Below are positions 50,627 through 58,143 of a stretch of DNA of 61,901 nt, one piece after another (position 1 is the stretch's first letter; each line of letters opens with the position of its first letter). Position numbers and translations under genes: made by a program. The stretch comes from Planctomycetales bacterium. Its GTDB lineage: Bacteria > Planctomycetota > Planctomycetia > Isosphaerales > Isosphaeraceae. The notes beneath the pieces were generated by a model. It worked only from the letters and a program-made list of their open reading frames with translations. It did no database searches and was not told the origin of the DNA. Location of the stretch: NCBI GenBank assembly GCA_027449865.1, contig DAIDKV010000059.1, positions 1 to 61,901 of the forward strand. Reading direction: 5' to 3'.

Positions 50627-51727
50627 ATGACCGTCGATGCACTCAAGGACTGCAATAAGAAGGACCTGGCCCGGCTGGCGAAGGATCAGGGGATTCCTGG
50701 TTGGCATGCCATGCGTAAAGACCAGTTAATCCGGGCCCTGACGGCTCCCCGGAAGTCGGCATCCCGTTCGAAGGCCGGCCATCGCCCGGGTTCGGCTTCG
50801 CCACGGAAGGAGTCGAGCTCGACTCGACCTGTTACCGCCGGGGTTCGGACGAACGGGCATGCCTCGACCCCCGCGCCGATGGTGCCGGCGGCACTTCCGG
50901 CATCGAAGCTCGATCACGCTCACCAGAAAGACCGGATCGTCGTCCTGACCCGTGATTCGTACTGGCTGCACGCTTACTGGGAGCTGAGCCGATCGACCCT
51001 TGCCCGCGCCCAGGCGGCGCTCGGCCAGGAATGGCATACCGCGAGACCGATTCTGCGACTGATGGACGTCTCCAGCGAGGACACCACCTCGGCCACCGAG
51101 CGGCATGTTCGCGATATTCCGATCCACGGCGGCGTCAATAATTGGTACATCGATGTGGTCGAGCCTCCTCGCTCGTATCGCATTGACCTCGGTTACCTTT
51201 CTCGACGGGGGAAGTTCTACGTTCTCGCCCGATCGAACGTGGCCACCACACCGAAGGTTGGCGTGGCGGATCCGCTCGACCAGAACTGGCTGGATGTCCA
51301 GAAGCAGATTGACCGCATCGAGACGCCGGCCACCACGGGTGGTGGAGTCGTTGCCAATCCCTCCGCGATCGACCTTCGGGACCTCTTCGAGGAGCGGCTC
51401 CGTCGGCCGATGAACAGCCTCTCGCTCCAGAGTCTGGCGGCCTCGGCCTTTCCGGTCTCGAATCGGGACTTCCATTTTCGGATTGATGCCGAATTGATTG
51501 TCTACGGGGCCACCGAGCCGAATGCCCATGTCACCCTCCAGGGTGAGCCGGTCCAGCTCCGCCCCGACGGGACATTCACGGTCCGATTCAGCCTCCCGGA
51601 CTCTCGTCAGATCATCCCGGCCGTCGCCTCGAGTGCCGATGGCGTTGAGGAACGGACGATTGTGCTGGCCGTCGAGCGCAATACCAAGGAACTCGAGCCG
51701 ATGATCCACGAGAACAGCGAGCTTTGA
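50627..51727 (+). CDS. DUF4912 protein with Rho-N/SAP-like N-terminal domain
   Basis: Start set at ATG 50627 (GGAGTGG upstream), giving 366 residues. Residues 1-40 form a Rho N-terminal/SAP-like helical module (LKDCNKKDLARLAKDQGIPG, then MRKDQLIRAL) that often binds nucleic acid. A Ser/Arg/Pro-rich linker follows, then the DUF4912 domain with DRIVVLTRDSYWLHAYWEL, a Trp-rich strand NNWYIDVVEPPRSYRIDLGY, and a final beta-rich region (VTLQGEPVQLRPDGTFTVRF). The function of DUF4912 is not established. No membrane segment is present. Confidence 0.85.
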   Translation: MTVDALKDCNKKDLARLAKDQGIPGWHAMRKDQLIRALTAPRKSASRSKAGHRPGSASPRKESSSTRPVTAGVRTNGHASTPAPMVPAALPASKLDHAHQKDRIVVLTRDSYWLHAYWELSRSTLARAQAALGQEWHTARPILRLMDVSSEDTTSATERHVRDIPIHGGVNNWYIDVVEPPRSYRIDLGYLSRRGKFYVLARSNVATTPKVGVADPLDQNWLDVQKQIDRIETPATTGGGVVANPSAIDLRDLFEERLRRPMNSLSLQSLAASAFPVSNRDFHFRIDAELIVYGATEPNAHVTLQGEPVQLRPDGTFTVRFSLPDSRQIIPAVASSADGVEERTIVLAVERNTKELEPMIHENSEL

Positions 51728-51897
51728 TCACCGTCTGGAATCCCCGGTTCCCGGCGAACGTTCCCTCGCCGCTCTCACGCGGGCGGCGAGGGTTCTTCGG
51801 GTCCGGTGCTTGTGCCTTGCCACACCGTCGGCTTCCTACCCTGCTGTCCGTCCCTTCCACCTTCCGAATCCAACCGAAAACCGCCGCGGAGGCTCCC

Positions 51898-52701
51898 ATG
51901 AGCCAGGATCTCCGGCCCATCCTGGCCGGATGGGATTTTGACCCCGATCGCGTTCAGGTTCGCATGATCGTCGGCGACGACGGCGCCGAGAAGATCCAGA
52001 TGCGGGTCGATCTGGGCCTGATGCAGATGGAGGCGGTCGGTCGTCCCGATGGCGAGCGGCCCGAGGGCTTCGAATCGATGCTGGAGTATTACGAGGCCGC
52101 CGCCGCCTCCGACGAGAACTTCCGGCTCGGGCCGCCGGAATGTGCCATCTTGATGCGCGAGGGCTTGCAGTATTATCATCGATATCTTTCGGCCTTCCAT
52201 CTCGAACGGTTCGACTGGGTCGCTCGCGACACCGCGCGCAACCTTCGTCTCTTCGCCTTCGTGGTGAAGCACGCCGTTCGCCAGCGCGACCGGATCGAGT
52301 TTGACCGTTACCGGCCCTACGTCACGATGATGCACCACCGGGCCCTGGCCTCTCGGTTTCTGGCCGAGGAGAACCATCGCGCGGCGATCGAGACCGTCGA
52401 TGAGGGCATCGCCGCGATCCGTCGGTTCCTCGCCGATTATGGTCAGCAGGACCATGAGGGCGAATGTGGCGAGCTACAATTCCTGCTTCAGTGGCGGCAG
52501 GATCTGGATCGCCAACGGCCGCTCGGCCCGCTGGAGCGACTGGAGCAGCAGCTCGAGGTCTCGGTGAAGCTGGAGAATTACGAGGAGGCTGCCCGGATTC
52601 GCGATCAGATCCGGCGCCTCCGTGAAGGAGAGCCTCGTCGTCGGGGTACGGCTGGTCCGTCGCCTGGACCCGGTGGCGATCCCTCGCTCAGGACGCCTTG
52701 A
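51898..52701 (+). CDS. UVR-motif protein of unknown function
   Basis: Start set at ATG 51898 because GGAGG lies just upstream; the frame is open further but those residues are poor. The 267-residue protein has an acidic N-terminal half (MQMEAVGRPDGERPEGFESM), a helical middle with YYHRYLSAFHLERFDWVARD, and near the C-terminus a UVR motif (LEVSVKLENYEEAARIRDQI). UVR motifs mediate protein contacts in UvrB/UvrC and in McsA-type regulators. Function here is unknown. A Gly/Pro/Arg-rich tail ends the protein. It follows the DUF4912 gene by 170 bases on the same strand. Confidence 0.7.
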   Translation: MSQDLRPILAGWDFDPDRVQVRMIVGDDGAEKIQMRVDLGLMQMEAVGRPDGERPEGFESMLEYYEAAAASDENFRLGPPECAILMREGLQYYHRYLSAFHLERFDWVARDTARNLRLFAFVVKHAVRQRDRIEFDRYRPYVTMMHHRALASRFLAEENHRAAIETVDEGIAAIRRFLADYGQQDHEGECGELQFLLQWRQDLDRQRPLGPLERLEQQLEVSVKLENYEEAARIRDQIRRLREGEPRRRGTAGPSPGPGGDPSLRTP

Positions 52702-52750
52702 TCCGGACGCCCGACGCGGATAGATTGACGTTGTCCGGCTTGTCCGGGCA

Positions 52751-52914
52751 AGCCTCTGCCATGTTCGACAAGGGGTGGTCCTTTTGGCGAACCAACATTA
52801 AACCCGTAGGGAACCGATATCGTCCCCCTGGGGATTTTTCTCCTTGAGGGTCTCAGGTTCCCACTTGAACTGCGGGTTCTCAAAAGCACCTCAACGGCAT
52901 TGCGGCGGAGGTTT
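52751..52914 (+). ncRNA. ssrS: 6S RNA
   Basis: The region folds into one long hairpin with a central bubble, as 6S RNA does. CCTCTGCC (52753-52760) pairs perfectly with GGCGGAGG (52904-52911). GGGGTG (52772-52777) pairs with CACCTC (52887-52892), CTTTTG (52781-52786) with CAAAAG (52881-52886) and GAACC (52789-52793) with GGTTC (52875-52879). An unpaired bubble of about 15 plus 12 bases follows, then GGGAACC (52809-52815) with GGTTCCC (52856-52862) and an apical loop region. The sequence CTCTGCCATGTTCG near the 5' end and GCGGCGGAGG at the 3' end resemble E. coli 6S RNA. A terminator follows at once and a 5-formyltetrahydrofolate cyclo-ligase gene comes next, the same order as ssrS-ygfA in proteobacteria. 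6S RNA binds the housekeeping RNA polymerase and dampens transcription. A TTGACG at 52725 may be the -35 box. Exact ends are estimates. Confidence 0.85.
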
Positions 52915-52919
52915 ATTTC

Positions 52920-52962
52920 ACCCGCGGCCTGCCTCGCTCGTCGAGGTGGGGTGCGGGTTTTT
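52920..52962 (+). terminator. Rho-independent terminator of the 6S RNA
   Basis: ACCCGC (52920-52925) pairs with GCGGGT (52953-52958), with an inner CCTCG/CGAGG stem, followed by TTTTT. It ends the 6S RNA. The folate gene begins 14 bases later, so that gene would be read by partial read-through, as in the E. coli ssrS-ygfA unit. Confidence 0.85.
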
Positions 52963-52976
52963 CGTACGATTGGGCG

Positions 52977-53630
52977 ATGATCCCGATGGATGTTCCTCGG
53001 CCTGACGTCGCCACGGCTCGCCTCTGGTCCAAGCGTCAATGGCGGCGCTTCCTTCGGGATGCGATCGCCGCGCTGGAGGTTGCCGACCGATGCACTCAGG
53101 AATCCGCGATTGTCGCGTCGTTCGCTGATCTGCCCGGCTGGTCGGCCGCGGGTACGGTGCTGCTTTACGCCTCGGCCTTCCCCGAGGAAATCGAGACGGG
53201 ACCGCTCCTCGCGATCGCGTACGGGTCGGGCAAGCGAGTGGCGCTGCCCCGGGTCGACCCGATCGCGGGCCGGCTTCGGGTGTACCGGGTCGAGGATCCT
53301 CGGCACGACCTCGCACCCGGCGTCCTTGGCATTTCCGAACCCCGACCTGAGCTTCCCGAAATGGATCCCAGGGCGATCGACTGGGCTCTGGTTCCCGGTC
53401 TCGCCTTCAATGAGCAGGGCTACCGACTGGGCCGAGGCGCTGGTCATTACGACCGCCTGCTGCCGACCCTCCGGCCCGATTGCCCCTGCTGGGCGATCGC
53501 ACTGGCCTGCCAGTTGGTCGATGGTTTTCCGATCGAGTCACACGACATCGCGGTTGATGGGATCCTCACCCCGGACCGTCGCATCCGGGGTGTGGGGCGA
53601 CCGGGCGGTCAGCGTCCGCCAGCCGCCTGA
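52977..53630 (+). CDS. 5-formyltetrahydrofolate cyclo-ligase
   Basis: The 217-residue protein has the family signature GLAFNEQGYRLGRGAGHYDR (substrate and ATP binding), preceded by ALVPGLAF and VLLYASAFPEEIETGPLL. It converts 5-formyl-tetrahydrofolate to 5,10-methenyl-tetrahydrofolate using ATP. The start at 52977 is the first of two nearby ATGs; neither has a strong ribosome site. The gene lies right behind the 6S RNA terminator and its last 22 bases overlap the end of the convergent DUF6807 gene. Confidence 0.92.
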   Translation: MIPMDVPRPDVATARLWSKRQWRRFLRDAIAALEVADRCTQESAIVASFADLPGWSAAGTVLLYASAFPEEIETGPLLAIAYGSGKRVALPRVDPIAGRLRVYRVEDPRHDLAPGVLGISEPRPELPEMDPRAIDWALVPGLAFNEQGYRLGRGAGHYDRLLPTLRPDCPCWAIALACQLVDGFPIESHDIAVDGILTPDRRIRGVGRPGGQRPPAA

Positions 53631-54868
53631 TCCTCGCTGAGCCGGAGCACTGGCGGATGGGCGTAACCCTCGAAGTGGGCCGCCACGTGGGACGTGGCGG
53701 TGTCGCCCTCGTGCAAAATCACTCGGTAGCCGAATCGAAGGGTTCCACCGGCCGGGATTGTGTGGGCGCCCCACTCGGGCCGTTTGAAATCCTTGCCTCC
53801 GAAGGGATTGGCCGCGAAGAGCCCGTAGTCTCGAACGTGCCAGGTGGTTGGGAAACGGAAGCTTTGCGGGTGGTTCAGGATCGCCACGCCGACCGTCCGG
53901 CCTTCCACCGGCCCGACGTAATCGACCCATGGGGACGATTTTCCCCACGCCTTCGCGTCGGTCAGACCCTCGGCATTGGTGATTTTTCCCCCCTGTTTCC
54001 GATTCACGTCCATCGATGAGGCGAGTCGGAGACCGAAAGTGCCTTCCTTGGTGTCACCGAACGTGATCGGCCCGTCGGACGCCTCGACAGTGACCTCGAA
54101 ATCCAGAATCCGGACGGCTCGGGTCCGATAGAAGGTCACGGTCCGACGATCGCGGCCGATCCGACGCCCTCCGGGCGCGAGCCAGTCGTCCGTTGTTTCG
54201 AGCCGGCCCAGCACGGGACCTTCGATGACTACTCGACGACTCGTCTCGCGGATGCTCCCCCTGGACCGCTTCTCGGGCGGTGTCCCGGGTTTGTCCTCGG
54301 CCCAGAAGTCGATGCCGTTGACATCGCCGTGCGTGAACCAGAACGATCGCTGGTGCGGATGATCCCGGTCCTCACCCGGGACATCGACCATTGGGTACGA
54401 TCGCGTCACCATCGAGCCGGTCGGGCCGAGGACGGGGAAGAAGATGGGCTTGCTGTTCGAGACGGGCACGTAGGTGGTGAGCAGATGATCGTCGACCACC
54501 ACTTCCAGGTTCGCGCCCGACTCCCGGAAGCGAACGCCCAACGGCCCGGTCTCTGGCTGCGGAGCAACCCGATAGGCCAGCGTCCGATGCGCCGGGATCG
54601 TCGGCAAGACGGTTGCGAACCAGCGCCGAGGACCCTCCTCGAACACAACAGCCGAGATCGCTCCAAGATTCGGATCGCCCTGGATGGCGTAGGTCCCCAC
54701 CGGCATGGCCGCGGCGGCCGGAACCAGGATGGGCGTCTCGGCAAGGTCGACCTCGGCGCTCCGACCTCCGAGCACCCACCCCTCACCTCGTGACGACGCT
54801 CCCACCATCATCAAGAGAGATCCTGCGAACAGGGAGATCACGACCCAGCGCCGACGCTTCGAGAACAT
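53609..54868 (-). CDS. PmoA-like (DUF6807) secreted protein
   Basis: The ATG at 54868 with AGGAG upstream gives 419 residues with a signal peptide (VVISLFAGSLLMMVGASSRG). Family landmarks are PVLGPTGSMVTRSYPM, HPHQRSFWFTHGDVNG, ITFGDTKEGTFGLRLAS and the near-C-terminal GTLRFGYRVILHEGD. These are typical of the DUF6807 family, annotated as PmoA-like by name only; no methane oxidation is implied. Relatives are abundant in planctomycetes and lie near sugar-catabolism genes; here there is no such context. Function unknown, probably periplasmic carbohydrate-related. Confidence 0.85.
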   Translation of the reverse strand: MFSKRRRWVVISLFAGSLLMMVGASSRGEGWVLGGRSAEVDLAETPILVPAAAAMPVGTYAIQGDPNLGAISAVVFEEGPRRWFATVLPTIPAHRTLAYRVAPQPETGPLGVRFRESGANLEVVVDDHLLTTYVPVSNSKPIFFPVLGPTGSMVTRSYPMVDVPGEDRDHPHQRSFWFTHGDVNGIDFWAEDKPGTPPEKRSRGSIRETSRRVVIEGPVLGRLETTDDWLAPGGRRIGRDRRTVTFYRTRAVRILDFEVTVEASDGPITFGDTKEGTFGLRLASSMDVNRKQGGKITNAEGLTDAKAWGKSSPWVDYVGPVEGRTVGVAILNHPQSFRFPTTWHVRDYGLFAANPFGGKDFKRPEWGAHTIPAGGTLRFGYRVILHEGDTATSHVAAHFEGYAHPPVLRLSEDQAAGGR

Positions 54869-55039
54869 GGAGAGGGCTCCTCTCGGAAGGAGTGCCGATT
54901 CGGCCGAGGATAGCAATCGGCCCATGTTATCCGGGCCCGAGATCGAGAGCCAGAACCCCGTTTTCTCTGGGGGCGTGCGGCCCTGGTTGAGCGTGTACGA
55001 AAGATTTCGGCGATTTCGCCGTTGGAGCCATTTTTGTCG

Positions 55040-55068
55040 TTGATACGGCCTCGCGGGATGCATATAGT
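55040..55068 (+). promoter_or_regulatory. Strong sigma-70-like promoter for the RRM gene
   Basis: TTGATA (55040-55045), a 17-base spacer and TATAGT (55063-55068), both boxes 5 of 6 to consensus. Transcription from about 55075 would give a leader of roughly 180 bases before the ATG at 55255. Confidence 0.6.
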
Positions 55069-55254
55069 TTAGACCAACAAGAACCAGGCCGATGGCGGCC
55101 GGCTGGTGGTGTCGATCGGCCGTTCCCACGTCTGGGCGAGTCGGTTGGCGGTGGGTCGATACAGCGGCCGTGGCCGCGACGATCCTTCGCCGGACCGAGG
55201 TCGAGCGTCCCCTGATCCTCTGGTCGGTGGAGAGCCTGTTTCGGGCGATCTGAG

Positions 55255-55614
55255 ATGGCGAAGCGGCTTTACGTTGGGAACCTGAAGTACACGGTCACTT
55301 CCGAGGAACTGCAGGAGCTGTTCGAACAGTACGGGACGGTGAGCAGCGCGCAGGTCCTGAGCGACCGCGAGACGGGTCGGAGCCGGGGTTTCGGCTTCAT
55401 TGAGATGACGAACGACGACGAGGCCCTGGCGGCCATCGAGAGCCTGGACGGCCAGGATCACGGCGGCCGGCGGCTCACGGTCAACGAGGCACGTCCCCGG
55501 ACGCCAGGTGGTGGCGGCGGAGGCGGTGGTGGTGGCTATCGCGGCGGTGGCGGCGGTGGCGGCGGTGGCGGCGGTGGCGGCTATCGCGGTGGCGGTGGCT
55601 ACGACGAGTATTGA
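55255..55614 (+). CDS. RRM-domain, glycine-rich RNA-binding protein
   Basis: The 119-residue protein is a single RNA-recognition motif with RNP2 LYVGNL and RNP1 RGFGFIEM, followed by a tail of glycines interrupted by YRGG and ending GYDEY. It matches the bacterial RRM/glycine-rich proteins of cyanobacteria and planctomycetes, which are usually cold-induced and bind RNA. A strong promoter lies about 180 bases upstream, so the mRNA has a long 5' leader, as in cold-regulated rbp genes. The ribosome site next to the ATG is weak. Confidence 0.92.
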   Translation: MAKRLYVGNLKYTVTSEELQELFEQYGTVSSAQVLSDRETGRSRGFGFIEMTNDDEALAAIESLDGQDHGGRRLTVNEARPRTPGGGGGGGGGGYRGGGGGGGGGGGGGYRGGGGYDEY

Positions 55615-55821
55615 GAGCGTTCTCGATTCGTCCTCTCCCCCCGGAAATCTTGTTCGATCGATCCGACCTCGTTCCCTGGCCGGCTGGTCGGGGAAGGATG
55701 GAGTGGAGAGCTGTTGCTGGCAAACCGCCAGGAGTCTTGGGTTCATCCCCTTGACGCTCCACGCGTCCGCTTTACGATTCCCACCGGAGATACCTTCCAC
55801 CCGATTGAGCCGCTTCTGACG

Positions 55822-56100
55822 ATGATCGATCATGCGCCGACCACGAGGACCGAGGGCGGATTGGAGACCCTCCGCGATCGCGTTGCCCGCGCTCTGGACG
55901 AGCGGGTCCGTGCCGAGATCGGCGCGGACGGTGACGATATCGAACTGGTCGGGCTCGACACGGATCGGATTGTGCAGGTTCGCCTTCTGGGGGCCTGTGG
56001 TCTCGGTTGCTCGTCGGCCATGGTCGCGAGGCTGATGATGGTCGACGCGATTCTTCGGGCCGAGGTTCCGGAGATCCGATTCGTCGAGGCGGTTCCGTGA
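55822..56100 (+). CDS. NifU C-terminal domain-like Fe-S scaffold protein
   Basis: Start is set at ATG 55822, because the earlier part of the frame is unlike the family; there is no strong ribosome site. The 92-residue protein reads LETLRDRVARALDERVRAEI, then IVQVRLLGACGLGCSSAMVA and a final EVPEIRFVEAV. The layout is that of NifU C-terminal domains, whose Cys-x2-Cys binds a 4Fe-4S cluster. Here the cysteines are Cys-x3-Cys (ACGLGC), one residue more than usual. Its TGA overlaps the GTG start of hemW (GTGA), so it is co-translated with that radical-SAM enzyme, which needs a 4Fe-4S cluster. Confidence 0.7.
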   Translation: MIDHAPTTRTEGGLETLRDRVARALDERVRAEIGADGDDIELVGLDTDRIVQVRLLGACGLGCSSAMVARLMMVDAILRAEVPEIRFVEAVP

Positions 56101-57269
56101 CAGAGGCAATTTCGGCCGCTTCGACCGCCGAGCCGGCCTGGCAATGGCCACGCGCCGCCTATGTGCATGTCCCCTTCTGTGCGCACAAGTGCGGGTATTG
56201 CGATTTCGCCTCGGTGGCCGGCTTCGACCATCTGGCCGACCGCTATCTTGCGGCACTCGATCGCGAGATGGCCGATCACCTCGGGCATCCGCGCGAGGTC
56301 GACACCATTTTTGTCGGCGGCGGGACGCCGACACGGCTCGCAGCCCGTCAACTGAGCGAGCTCACGCGAATTCTCGGGCGATGGCTCATCCCCGCGCCGG
56401 GGGCCGAGTGGACGGTTGAGGCGAACCCAGGGACACTCGATGATGAGAAGGCAGAGATCCTGGCGGCGGCGGGAGTCGACCGGATCAGTCTGGGTGCGCA
56501 ATCATTCCGCCCCGAATCGTTGAAGGTGCTGGAGCGCGAGCACGGTCGGCCGGAGGTCGAGAAGGCCGTCGCGATCGTGCGTGACCGTTTCCCCCGCTGG
56601 TCGCTCGACCTGATCTTCGGCGTACCTGGTTCGTCATCGGCCGACTGGGAGCGTGACCTGGAGATCGCGCTGGAGTTTGGGCCGTCGCACCTTTCGTGCT
56701 ACGGGCTGGTCTATGAGAAGGGAACGCGGCTCTGGCAAGGCCGAGAGCGGGGCGAGGTACTTCCCCTCGACGAGGAGGTGGAGCGTGCAATGTACGAGCA
56801 CACGATCGACCGGCTCGCGCGGGCAGGGCTCTCGATGTACGAGATCTCCAACTTCGCGGTTCCCGGGCACGAGTCGCGGCACAACCTGGTCTACTGGGCG
56901 AACGAGGCGTATTTCGGTTTTGGCGTTGGGGCCGCTCGGTACGAGCGGGGCGTTCGGACCGTCAACACGCGCGACCTGAACGCTTACCTGCGGCGGATCG
57001 AGTCGGGACAACCGGCGACCGGCCCGACCGAGGAACTCGACGCCGAGGCCCGGGCGCGCGAGACGGCCGTCCTGATGCTCCGTCGGATCGCGATCGGCCT
57101 CGATCGCGGCGACTTCCGCCTCCGGACCGGCTTCGACATCGATGACCTGGCTGGCGCCGCGATCGGGCGTTATCGCGACCTCGGCTACCTGATCGACGAC
57201 GGCCCGCGATTGCGTCTCGGTCGCGAGGGGATCTTCCTGGCGGATGGCATCCTGGCGGATTTTCTTTGA
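56097..57269 (+). CDS. hemW: HemW-like radical SAM heme chaperone
   Basis: Start is the GTG at 56097 overlapping the NifU-like stop; 390 residues. The N-terminal radical SAM motif is HVPFCAHKCGYCDF (Cys-x3-Cys-x2-Cys), followed by IFVGGGTPTRL and WTVEANPGTLDDEKAEIL. The HemN-like C-terminal domain contains YWANEAYFGFGVGAARYE and ETAVLMLRRIAIGLDRGDF. It lacks the extra first-position Cys of true HemN (Cys-x3-Cys-x2-Cys-x-Cys has Phe here), so heme chaperone HemW is the better call than coproporphyrinogen dehydrogenase. Confidence 0.88.
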   Translation: MTEAISAASTAEPAWQWPRAAYVHVPFCAHKCGYCDFASVAGFDHLADRYLAALDREMADHLGHPREVDTIFVGGGTPTRLAARQLSELTRILGRWLIPAPGAEWTVEANPGTLDDEKAEILAAAGVDRISLGAQSFRPESLKVLEREHGRPEVEKAVAIVRDRFPRWSLDLIFGVPGSSSADWERDLEIALEFGPSHLSCYGLVYEKGTRLWQGRERGEVLPLDEEVERAMYEHTIDRLARAGLSMYEISNFAVPGHESRHNLVYWANEAYFGFGVGAARYERGVRTVNTRDLNAYLRRIESGQPATGPTEELDAEARARETAVLMLRRIAIGLDRGDFRLRTGFDIDDLAGAAIGRYRDLGYLIDDGPRLRLGREGIFLADGILADFL

Positions 57270-57407
57270 TCGATCGGGAGGACAATCCGCCCGACCGCCT
57301 GCCCCGCCCCGGAAGTGAGTTCTCCTGACAGAAGTCAGAGAATCGGGTAGGATGAGCGGTCGGGGTTTCCGGATCGGACAGGCGGATCGGCTCGGGGCAG
57401 CAACGCG

Positions 57408-58118
57408 ATGGGATCGGATCGCGACGAGGACGACGAGGTGGCGATCCGGGCGGTCGAGCTGCGGAAGGTATACGGCGCCAGGGATGCCCGGGTCGAGGCT
57501 CTCCGGGGAGTCTCCATTGAGGTCAAGAACGGCGAGCGCCTGGCCCTGCTGGGCAAGTCGGGCTCGGGAAAGTCGACACTCCTGAACCTGCTCGGCGGCC
57601 TCGACCGCCCCAGTTCGGGGCGTCTGCGAGTCGGCGGCCGGGATCTCGACCGGCTTTCAGGGCGTGAGATGGCCCGGTTCCGGTCGACGACCGTTGGCAT
57701 GATCTTCCAGTCGTTCAACCTGATTCCTTCGAGGTCGGCCACGGAAAACGTCGAACTGCCGATGATCTTCGCCGGCCGATCGCCACGCGATCGGAGGGCC
57801 GTCGCGCGAGAGGCGCTGGAGTCCGTGGGGCTGGGGGAGAGGATGGAACACCGGCCGGACCAGTTGAGCGGTGGCGAGAGCCAGCGAGTCGCCGTGGCCA
57901 GGGCGCTCGCCAATCGGCCCCGAGTTCTCCTGGCCGACGAGCCGACCGGCAACCTCGACAGCCAGACCGCCCGGCAAGTCATGGCGCTGATCCTCGACCA
58001 CGTTCGCGAGCACGCGGCCACTCTCGTCCTCGTCACCCACGACGAGGAACTGGCCGCGACCTGCACGGACCGGGTCGTCCGACTCGTCGACGGCCGGATC
58101 GCGGCCGAGTCTACCTGA
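57408..58118 (+). CDS. ABC transporter ATP-binding protein (MacB/LolD type)
   Basis: The 236-residue ATPase has Walker A LLGKSGSGKST, a Q-loop in MIFQSFNLIPSRSATENV, signature LSGGESQRVAVARALA, Walker B VLLADEPTGNLD and the switch His in LVTHDEE. The FQSFNLIP and DEPTGNLD segments are typical of the MacB/LolD/FtsE group that works with FtsX-like permeases. The permease gene follows after 25 bases. Substrate is probably a lipoprotein, lipid or small molecule moved from the inner membrane. Confidence 0.92.
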   Translation: MGSDRDEDDEVAIRAVELRKVYGARDARVEALRGVSIEVKNGERLALLGKSGSGKSTLLNLLGGLDRPSSGRLRVGGRDLDRLSGREMARFRSTTVGMIFQSFNLIPSRSATENVELPMIFAGRSPRDRRAVAREALESVGLGERMEHRPDQLSGGESQRVAVARALANRPRVLLADEPTGNLDSQTARQVMALILDHVREHAATLVLVTHDEELAATCTDRVVRLVDGRIAAEST

Positions 58119-58143
58119 CCGGGAGCCGACGGAGGATTGCCTC

